This document shows, one piece after another, positions 55,504-64,000 of a stretch of DNA of 64,000 bases (positions are counted from its first letter, which is position 1; every line of letters begins with the position of its first letter). The position numbers were made by a program, and so were the translations under genes. This DNA is from Brachypterus glaber. Taxonomy: Eukaryota > Arthropoda > Insecta > Coleoptera > Kateretidae. The notes under the pieces are model-generated. The model was not told the DNA's origin. It worked only from the letters and a program-made list of their open reading frames with translations, and ran no database searches. The stretch lies in assembly GCA_958510825.1 (NCBI GenBank), contig OY294049.1, forward strand, positions 8,060,001 through 8,124,000, in the 5' to 3' direction.

Positions 55504-56897
55504 CCAGGGAATTATACGCCATTTTCAATGCCTTCATTGGAATCATTTCCCTAAGTTTATAAAAAGTGAAAACCAGTTTTTTTAACTTATTGTCAATATA
55601 GTTTGAATGATCATACCATTTTAAAGTATTGTTTATTACCAAACCTAAATATTTTATAGACTCCGTTTTTTCAATTGACCCTTGGCACAGACAGTTTACA
55701 CCCATATTACATCTCGAGTGAAATTTAATTGTTTTAAACTTTGGTTGAACAGCAGAGCTATTAGTAAAAGTGATAAATTTAGTTTTTGTAAAATTAAGGC
55801 TGAGTAAGTTACTGTCCAACCAACGCTTTATACGGTATAGACCATTTTCAGCATCCCTCCTTGTTTCTTCCCAAGTATTGTTATTGAAAAGTAGTACAGT
55901 ATCATCGGCATAAGATAAAATATCCCCAAAAATTGGTATTTTTAACATTTCATTAATATAAAGTAAAAACAGTTTGGGTCCAAACACCGTCCCCTGGGGA
56001 ACGCCGTATCCAATTTTTTTTGAAAGACTTAGTTGGTTTAAAATTTTAACAAACGATTCGCGATCTGACAAATAGCTTTCGAATAGTTTTAACACTATAC
56101 CACGGATACCATAGGCCTCTAATTTCATTAATAATATTGAGTGTGATATGCTGTCGAAAGCTTTTGCCAGATCTAGAAATATTGCTACAATTTTCTTTTT
56201 CCTTCGTAAGAACTTGTGAATTTTTTTTGTAAAACTAAACAGGGCGTCTTCCGTGGAACATTTGCTTTTGAACCCAAACTGCTTCTCTGATAGTATATTA
56301 TTTTTTTTCAAGTGTTCATCTAGCCTAGATACTACACATTTTTCGAAAATTTTTGCAAATATTGATATTACTGAAATTGGTCTATAATTTAAGGGGTTAC
56401 TTTTCACTCCACTCTTATGTATGGGGGTAATAACTGCCTGTTTTAAAAGGTTGGGAAAAACACCATTTTCAAATGATAAATTAATAATGTAGACAAGTAT
56501 ATCTGCTATGTTTTCTTTCGTGTTTTTTATTGTTTTTGTACTTATTTTGTCAATACCACTTGATGAATTATTTTTTAAGACTTTTATAATGTTTAAAACT
56601 TCTTCTTTAGTTACGGGCTTTAAAAACATAGAGTTATTACAGTTTATATTTGGTTTGGTAACTTGACCAGCATCGGATAGTGGATCACTTTTTATATTCT
56701 CAGCCATATTTTCTCCAACTTTGGAAAAGTAATTAATAAAAACATTGGCAACGTCGCTTGGCTCTGATAAAAGATTGCCTTCGGTATCGCAAAGTTCAAT
56801 CACATCGTTTTTTACAGTACTTGCGTTTTTTATTATTTTCCAAATTTGTTTTGTATTATTTTTGGCGTTATTAATTTTTTCCCCATAATAGTTTTAT
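55424..56897 (-). pseudogene. ORF2 reverse transcriptase of the non-LTR element
   Basis: From an in-frame start at 56803 there are 459 codons; homologous sequence extends upstream to a TAA near 56897. The RT shows TPIHKSG...NYRPISVIS, FLDLAKAFDSISH (about residues 208-220), GVPQGTVFGP and the catalytic YADD box at residues 298-301. A thumb and a SIVSYGIIVWGG motif follow. The enzyme would copy the element RNA at a nicked target. It is cut off from the endonuclease by a stop and a frameshift upstream, and from its C-terminus by a frameshift at about 55440. Confidence 0.92.
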
Positions 56898-56952
56898 TTT
56901 GATTGTTTTAGTAGTTTTGTAAGATAATTTCTATAGTTTTTGTGTTCATTTA

Positions 56953-58023
56953 TTAGTTTTCTTTAAGAGATCGACGTTTTAAATTATCACGGGTTTTTAT
57001 AGAATTAATAAGTCCTTCGGAAATCCACGGCTTTAATTTAATTTTTATTTTTGAGTTATTGTATACGGTACAAGTATTTATAAAATAATTAAATTTGTTT
57101 AAAAATAGTTCGTATGCCCTATTTGGGTTAGATTCACTATAAATACTTTCCCATTTCTCATTTTGTAGTAGTGTATTTAATTTTTTATAGTTAATGGTTT
57201 TAGTTTGTTTAATTTCAAATTTTGTGTTTTTTGTTTTACTATTATTAGAAACATTAATAAAAATATTATAGTGATCTGTTATATGGGACCTATACACAAT
57301 GGGTGTTATGTCGCTATGTTTTATACGTTCACTGTTTTTAATAAACGCATGATCAATGCTACTTTTTTTATCTGAAGTAACCCTGGTTGAGCGATTTATA
57401 AAAGAAAGATATCCACAAGAACTTAAAACATTCATATACGAGTTTGTTTCTTCTGTTGGTGTTTTTAGATCAATGTTTATATCACCTATTATTAAGTTAA
57501 AGTCATTTTTGCTATTTTTTGATAAATAAGAGTCAAGCTCCCCTATAAAAACATCAGAATCAGTAGAAGGAAGTCTATAAATTGCAAAAATACAATAGCT
57601 TAGATTATTTATTGAGAAGTTTACTTTAGTTATAGTTATTTTAGAGTTATTTAGTTTATTTTGAGCTACTGTTGCCCTGATTTTGTCATTAATATAAATC
57701 ACAAGACCATCGTTTTGGTTTATTTTCGATTCATTATAATACATTGTATAGTTTTTTATATTATAATATGAAATGTCCGCAATATGCCATGTTTCGCCCA
57801 GTATAATAATGTCGCAAACAAAATTTAGAGATTCCAAATATACTAAAATCTCATCAAAATTATTTCTTATACTACGAATATTAAAATGCACCATGTTTAG
57901 GCCAGTGTTTAATTTTTGTAGTTCCGGATTTTTTAAGTCATTAAAACAATTTATTTTATATGTATTTATATTGTTGTAAACATCTAATTCATTTAAAAAA
58001 TCAGTCATATTAAATTTAGGCAC
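56953..58023 (-). pseudogene. ORF2 apurinic-type endonuclease of the non-LTR element
   Basis: The first 356 codons of ORF2. The AP-endonuclease-like fold is recognised by HFNIRS (Asn48), ILGETW (Glu77), FAIYRLP (residues 147-152), IIGDINID (Asp181, Asn183), STRVT, SSIDHAF (Asp224, His225) and a final ITDHYN. All key residues are present. The reading frame is lost near 56965 (LKRRS region), after which the linker to the RT continues in another frame. It would nick target DNA to prime reverse transcription. Confidence 0.92.
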
Positions 58024-58203
58024 CTATTCCAAAAAAGAGAAAAAAAAAACATATGTATAAAAGTAATTACGTTACGTTAAATTTATTTAGTTGATATGAA
58101 AAAAATATATGCAAGTAAAATCTAGAGTAAAACACAATTTGAGATTTTATTCTCTCTCCAAAAAAAAAATTTTTTTTATTACGAAATAGTTACTTAAGGG
58201 ATA

Positions 58204-58416
58204 TTACTTTAAATTATAATCATTTATGAATTCTACAGATTTTAATTCAGTTTTTTTGTTGTTAAACATAGTAAATATTTTCCCATTTAAACTCCATACT
58301 TGTTTGTAGCCAAATTTTTCCGATGCTGCCGTTAATATTTCCATTTTAGTTTTTGTTAAGTCTTCCTTAATGTGAATTTTTGTGCCCTTTAACTTAAAAA
58401 TAATCCCTGTTATCAT
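58204..58416 (-). pseudogene. ORF1 C-terminal fragment of the non-LTR element
   Basis: About 70 codons ending at 58204. KTKMEILTAASEKFGYKQVW and then SLNGKIF resemble the C-terminal end of ORF1 proteins of CR1/L2/Jockey-type elements, where a VWxxNGKIF motif is common. The N-terminal nucleic-acid-binding part is missing because the element is 5'-truncated here, so the apparent start codon is not genuine. It lies 180 bp before ORF2. Confidence 0.6.
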
Positions 58417-59208
58417 TTAAAAAATACAAATATATATTTTTTTTTTCAAAAGGACCTTAAAGAATCTTTTTATGTTTTTTAATGATTTGTATTTTCTGTT
58501 TCAGAAATTGGAAATGCCACACACGGGTAAGTGTTTAAACAAATAAAAAAATAATTTGAACACGCCGCAAACTAGCAATTTCCTCTGCTACTCATTACAG
58601 GTGTGTTTTATTCCCTAGTAGTAAATTTAATAGTGCTTATAATATACTATGAATTACTATGCTTATGCTATGCCTATATATTAAATAAGAATATTGTAAT
58701 CTCTGCTAACTAGTAATCATATAGGTTTTAAGATGGGAAAAAGTTGATTTTATGGATATTATTTGCATATATGCATAAGAAAACAAAAGAAATTGTAGAG
58801 GTGTATTAGCCTAAAGTCTTAATGAGAAACTTGCCTTTGTAGATACTTTGATATACTTATGAAATTAGCAGTAGCGTAGAATAACAAGTAGAGGGGCAAG
58901 TCAATTAAATGGTCGAAAAAAGTCCAATATAAATGAGGGGTCGAGAAAATTAGGGGTCGGTGTTCTCCCAGATTGCTTGTCCCTACGCCGCACAGTAGTA
59001 CTTTCACAAAATAAAAAAGAAGTACTACACATTATTTTTTTATGTGGGAGTTACTCTTGCTGAAAATTAACGAAAACTACTGGACACAATATTTTTTTTA
59101 CGTGAAAGTGACCCTTTAACTTTAAAAAATATAAAACCGTATAAGTTTACAAGACGTACCACACTCTGTTTCGCCGCTTCCAGATAATACGTTCAGAAAG
59201 CTCGACAA
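58417..59208. other. Unassigned AT-rich stretch
   Basis: No gene or repeat boundary was recognised. Confidence 0.45.
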
Positions 59209-59362
59209 GTGCCAGGACGAATATTTAAACGAATATAATCTGCTTTTTAATACCTGCAAAAATATTTGTGGAAATACGCGCATGTCATTAGAATATTTTC
59301 ACAAATATTTTTGCAGATATTGAAATGAAGAAATTATTCGTTTAAATATGAGTCCTGGCACA
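59209..59362. mobile_element. Fold-back MITE, about 154 bp
   Basis: gtgccaggacgaatatttaa and acgaat pair with attcgt and ttaaatatgagtcctggcac. The inner arms cctgcaaaaatatttgtgga and cacaaatatttttgcag also pair. Confidence 0.83.
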
Positions 59363-59903
59363 TGCCCACTACCCTGTAAGAGACCAGAAAGCATCGTCTG
59401 GGAGTGCCTTTAGAAGAAACAAAGAACATCTAAAAAACTGGCAATCTTTTAAATTAAAAAAAAAAAACTTTCTTGTCTTAGAAATCCTTCCAAAAAAATA
59501 AGAGTAACACACAGTCGCATCCAGACCTGCAGGGGGGTGACTGGCGGGCTGCAGCCAATGTAGATTTTTTTTGTTTTGTTTTAACCCCCTGGGTGCGCCT
59601 CTTTATCCACATATTTAATTGTTGATATTTTATTGATATACAACAATTGTTATAACAAGTTTTGTAAAATATTCTATGTATATCATTCATTCATTACGCT
59701 TGCATGTATCTATCTTATTTATGAAAGTAATGTTTCCATAATCAGGAAATTTAAATTTGATTTTCTTTTTTAATAATTGTGTTAGTTTAAGTGAAAGATT
59801 TTAAGTAGGAAGTACAATTGTCATTAAAGTGCAATAAAAAATATTGATGCAACAACAACTATAATACATATAGTAATAATAATAATAATAATATTTATAA
59901 TTA
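59363..59903. other. Unassigned stretch with a (taa)n microsatellite
   Basis: aataataataataataat at about 59876-59893 directly precedes the next fold-back element. Otherwise no gene was seen. Confidence 0.5.
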
Positions 59904-61066
59904 TACCGGGTGTAACAAGACCAAGGTACACCTCCGTTTTATTCTTTATATTAAAAGTTAAAGGTGCCAATTTTGAAACTTCGCTTATTGCCATAAAACG
60001 TCAACTTTTAACGTAAAAAGTACATTTAGGTCACTTCCGGTTTAGCCGGAAATGACACACAAAATGTCCAAACTTTCGATTTTTAAATGGGACACTATAT
60101 ATTTTTAGATATTTTAGTTCTACGCTTAATTCTGAGTACAATGATACCAAAAAAGTGACATTTAAATTTCAAAGTTTTTTATTTAATTTTCAGTTTTTAT
60201 ATATTATACCGGGTTATTTAGAAATAAGTTCGAGAAATTTAAGAGGTGATTCTACGTTAAAAAATATAGAAAAAAGTTACTATAAAGGTTGGTCCGGAAA
60301 TGAGCCCTAAGGCAACTTATTTCTGAATAAGCCTGTACAATATTGTACTTATTGTCAATTATTTATTAACGCAAAATATAATAGGCTAGGTAGGATAACT
60401 TAAAATTATTCGAAATGATCTAACCCCAGAAAAATATATTTGCGCTGATATTCAATTAAAAACTCAATTTTTTTAAATCATATTGGTACATTGGTACCAT
60501 TAACAAGTACCATCATTAAGGAATCTAACAATATCTTTCATTTTTATTTATGATAATTAGAGCTGTTTTTATAAAAGAAAATAAATGGTAAAAATCATTT
60601 TTTTTTGATTTTAGTAACAAAGTTGGCTTTTAAAACTAAAGGCAGCATTTTTATCTGTCAAATTAAAGTTTAAAACAAAAGTTTTTATCTTAAATTAATT
60701 TTTCTAAGGTTACTTAGATCATTTCGAGTAATTTTTAGTCATTTCGAGTAATTTTTAGTAATCATATCCTACCTATGACAAAAACTAAAAATTAAATAAA
60801 CTAAAATTTGACATTTTGAATGTCACTTTTTTGGTATTACTGTATTCAGAATAAAGCCTAGAACTGCATCATGAAAAAATATATAGGGTGTCCCATTTAA
60901 AAATCAAAATCTGGTGTCATTTCCAGTTAAACCGGAAGTGACTTAAATGTACTTTGTATGTTAAAAGTTGACGTTTTAGGCAATAAGAGATTTTCCAAAT
61001 TTGAAATATCAAACTTTTAAAGCAAAGAAAAAAAATAGGTGTACCTTGGTCTTGTAACACCCGGTA
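59904..61066. mobile_element. Large fold-back element, 1.16 kb, TACCGGGTGTAAC ends
   Basis: TACCGGGTGTAACAAGACCA is mirrored by TGGTCTTGTAACACCCGGTA. The arms of about 270 bp keep pairing (cacttccggtttagccggaa, gtacatttaggtcact, aaaaagtgacattt and complements). A further inner pair is aggtaggataac...cgaaatgatct with agatcatttcg...tatcctacct. The left arm is interrupted at 60207-60337. The minus-to-plus terminal TA fits a mariner-type target. Confidence 0.9.
60207..60337. mobile_element. Nested MITE, 131 bp
   Basis: TACCGGGTTATTTAGAAATA and agtt pair with aact and TATTTCTGAATAAGCCTGTA. The interior aggtgattctacgtt ... ggtccggaaatgagccctaa matches the remnant at 51935-52090. No counterpart exists in the opposite arm of the host fold-back. 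Confidence 0.83.
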
Positions 61067-61360
61067 CATTTTGGCGAAAGTTACCCCCTTTCGAAAATGT
61101 TAAGGGGTTAATTCTACGAATGATTAAATAGTATTGGACTCTAAATGTTTTTGGCGACACCCAATGGAAATTGTTAATTACTTTTTCCTTAAGTGATCAA
61201 CCTAATTTTTTTATTTTTTTTTCTTACTTTTGAGGGGGGTCCCGGGCGAGTAGGGAGATCTTTTCAAAAAGTGTGAATTTGGTTTGTTTTTTTTTTCAAA
61301 CAAATGTTTTTAAATATTTTTAGGAGAAAGTCCCCTTCTGTTAAGATATTTTTTTTTGGC

Positions 61361-62165
61361 AATAGTAGTTTTCGTAACGAGTAAGCGACTTTACTCCTTA
61401 GTGCACGAGAATGAAGTTTTTTTGACGACGCGAAGCCAAGTCAAAAAATCATTCGGGTGGACTAAGGACTTGTCGCAAACGAGTTGCGAACAACATTTTT
61501 TGTTCGATCTACAGTCTAGACTCTTTAAAAATGTATATTTTAAAGAATTACTTGTGTTTAATTTTGTCTTTTCAAAATTTTATAAAAGTCAAATGACTTT
61601 TGCCAAAATGAAAGCTATGTGTAATCGTTTGAATAACTGAGTGTGCATAGTTGTCATTTCATTCAAATATGCACTATGTACTCGTGCGTTAGAAAAATAT
61701 CCTAACGAGGATATATAGTGAACATGTATTTTTCTTTATATCGTGTACACTAGATCGTACGAAATAGTAGTTTTCGTAACGACTAAGCGACTTTAGTCCT
61801 TAGAGCACAAGAATGAAGTTTTTTTGACGACGCGAAGCGAAGTCAAAAAATCATTCGAGTGCACTAAGGACTTATCGCAAACGAGTTGCGAACAACATTT
61901 TTCGTTCGATCTACAGTCTAGACTCTTTAAAAATATATATTTTTAAGAATTACCTGTGTTTAATTTTGACATTTCAAAATTTTATAAACGTCAAACGACT
62001 TTTGTCAAAATGAAAGCTATGTGTAATCGCTTGGATAAATGAGTGTGCATAGTTGTCATTTCATTCAAATATGCACTATGTACTCGTGCGATAGAAATAT
62101 ATCGTAACGAGGATATATAGTGAACATGCATTTTTCTTTATTTCATATACACTAGGTCGTACGAA
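61361..62165 (+). repeat. 402-bp tandem dimer
   Basis: Unit 1 is 61361-61762 and unit 2 is 61763-62165, both beginning aatagtagttttcgtaacga. They are about 90 percent or more alike by eye. Each has internal palindromes (tagtccttagtgcac with gtgcactaaggac; cgtgcgttag with ctaacgag) and repeated tttgacgacgcgaagcgaag. Open frames in unit 1 are broken in unit 2, so it is probably non-coding. Confidence 0.88.
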
Positions 62166-63926
62166 AAATAAATTTTGATTCGAAACTCAACTAAAATTAA
62201 AAAAATTATTATCGTATCGTGTTTAATAAAAATACTATTCTTTAATTAAGCCCTTTTTCTCGCCTGATTTCCCTACCTCATTTGTTACTTAGAAAGGGGA
62301 AAGTAAAATATTTCATTTTATTAAATTATTTTCCATCCGATGTTAGTTTGGCACAATTTACTATTCATTATTCAGCCAATTATGAATTAGTTTTAGATAT
62401 AACTACCGGTAGGTAGTTATTATAATACACTGAATGGCATGTTTTTTTATTATTTCTTATTTCTGAATAAGAAATATTGTAATGTCAAGTATGTCCAAGT
62501 AATTGTATATAAATATTGATGAAATCTTCCATCGAATGTCAACTATAAGTAGGACTGTAGAAAATATTTGAAGTTACTTGTCTGGAAAAAATACTCCAGT
62601 AGAAGATATTTCAAAATTTTTATAATTTTACCTACCGCGGTAGGTAAAAGAAACAAATTAAACTGACGTGCTTTTTCAATTTGACGACCACAAAAATAGA
62701 CCAAAACACACGCTCATCTTCTTCTTCTCATACTGAAAACTGGAGCGTTTTTGCATCCCAACAAAGAAATTTAAAAGAAATCACCTAATTTTAATTTCTA
62801 TCTTAAAATGAGTAAAACTTCTTTGCCATTTTTAATCTATTATGTTCAATGAAAATTATCAGTAGTAATATCATAAGTACATGTTGAATTATCGATAATT
62901 TTTTTACTTCATTAAAATGGTAATGGTAATTTTTTGAGTTCAATTTTCGTTTTACAAAATTCAGAGACCGCAAGAAAACAATTTCCTTAAGCAAAATGTT
63001 TTTTTATATACAGTAATAAAATTATGTATGCACGAATGATATTTTGAAAGACTATTTCACAAGCAAAATAAGGAAGTATATAATTTTACAATGTTTAATT
63101 TTGTATCATATTTAAATTAACAATTTAGGAACTAAACAACAATATTACTTTACAACTATAATTAAAAATTTAAATTTGCCGCGTTTTTTAAATCCAGGAT
63201 GTTCTCCTGTTCGCAAATGTAGCCAAGTCTAAACTTTGCTTGAGGGATATTTTATGCTTGAGATTATTTCAATAAAATAGTTGTTATAATATATTTTAGC
63301 ATTTAAATAAAGATCATTGCTTAAAAAGTTTAGTTTTCAACTGAAAAGAAATAAAATAACGGGTGTTTCCACCCGTAAAAAAACAATTTCCGATCGGTTT
63401 CTAATAAAGTTTGACAACGCTGTACTGGTACCAGCGCAGTCATTTAATGTTTTGATTTCCGTCATTTAAAAGAAGTCAATTATTTACTTCTTTACTGAAA
63501 ATATATTTTTAATAAATGTTTAAATTAGTTTTGAGTTCCCTGTTTAATACTAAGATTCAATTAAATAAATTAAAATTTATGAATATCAGTGATTTAAAGC
63601 TTTTAAGATGAAAAGTGCATAAAATATAATATATTATCTGAAATTAATTAGGGTTTATACCTAGGATATTTTGGTAATAAAATAAGCATTTATATTGCTT
63701 ATCAATAAACATAAATCAACTAAAGGTAAGCTTCACAAATTAAAAACACATTTTGCAAAAATATAACATTTATTAAGATGTCAGTAACTGTCAGTTTCTT
63801 GTTTCCATAGTAACCACTTGCACTTGTGCAAAAATTTTCAGATTCATTTTGATCTGATTGGTCAAAAATCTTAAAATGCAAGGTTTGGATTGGCCTATAT
63901 ATTGTTTGTAAAATATAATAGTAATA
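62166..63926. other. Unassigned AT-rich stretch
   Basis: Two short palindromes with the same core occur: taactaccggtaggtagtta (about 62400) and tacctaccgcggtaggta (about 62630). No gene was recognised. Confidence 0.45.
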
Positions 63927-63962
63927 TAATACTATTCTAGCGTTTACGCGCTGTGAATAGTA
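63927..63962 (-). repeat. Opening hairpin of the GTCYGTC module family, isolated
   Basis: On the minus strand tactattcacagcgcgtaaa / cgctagaatagtattat is a good copy of the module's first 36 bases, but the expected body does not follow. Confidence 0.6.
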
Positions 63963-64000
63963 TGAAAACATGGGCTCAAGACTTTGTATGCATCCGCATC

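Larger units (their letters stand above)
54661..58416 (-). mobile_element. CR1/L2/Jockey-group non-LTR retrotransposon, 5'-truncated and decayed
   Basis: Read on the minus strand: a piece of ORF1, then ORF2 with endonuclease, reverse transcriptase and C-terminal region, then about 360 bp of 3'UTR ending in a (ttatc)n microsatellite (54661-54705). Microsatellite rather than poly(A) ends are typical of CR1/L2-type elements. The left edge at 58416 cuts ORF1, a normal result of incomplete reverse transcription. No target duplication was found. Confidence 0.9.

Noticed and set aside
61356..61640. 94-codon frame in the 402-bp dimer
   Set aside because: The equivalent frame in unit 2 has a stop and differing residues, so there is no sign of coding selection.

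Overview
The window is AT-rich insect-type nuclear DNA. It has one confidently recognised host gene in a dense field of transposable elements. The evidence for an insect is a Vajk-like cuticular protein (VPYEVKVPVPQPY-type repeats between Gly/His/Tyr-rich ends), an arthropod TATA + TCAGT promoter with exact spacing, and arthropod-style Ty3/gypsy, non-LTR, hAT-like, tRNA-SINE and fold-back elements. The order of insect cannot be fixed from the sequence. A 200-bp run of N (27540-27739) marks a draft scaffold gap.

Layout. 1-8016: a young Ty3/gypsy retrotransposon, with the window opening inside its 5' LTR. Its LTRs are nearly identical but pol is broken at two places. 8.2-15.7 kb: several fold-back elements, an RNase H relic of a non-LTR element and tandem repeats. 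16.0-20.0 kb: the Vajk-like gene, with promoter, 4-codon first exon, 2.15-kb intron, large second exon and 3'UTR. 20.9-33 kb: a graveyard of nested elements, including a three-level nest at 21.2-22.1 kb and hAT-like elements with 8-bp target-site duplications. A recurrent hairpin + GTCYGTC + 'CACGATAACTC' repeat of unknown class also lies here, as does a possible terminal exon at 25230. 33-41 kb: GC-richer promoter-like or exon-like islands, a transposase-type zinc-finger relic, a tRNA-derived SINE, and a nested insertion whose removal restores the host palindrome. 42-54 kb: further fold-back elements, a second SINE and a CTCF-like site. 54.6-58.4 kb: a 5'-truncated CR1/L2/Jockey-group non-LTR retrotransposon on the minus strand. 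58.4-64 kb: small and large fold-backs and a 402-bp tandem dimer.

Apart from the cuticle gene, the coding material is parasitic and mostly decayed, so no multi-gene host pathway is visible. The main interest is in the repeats: layered insertions that can be peeled apart, a 403-bp element with two internal hairpins and a CTCF-like core, and the unclassified hairpin/GTCYGTC module found in about ten places. Element boundaries were read by eye from inverted arms and target-site duplications, and most are good to within a few bases.
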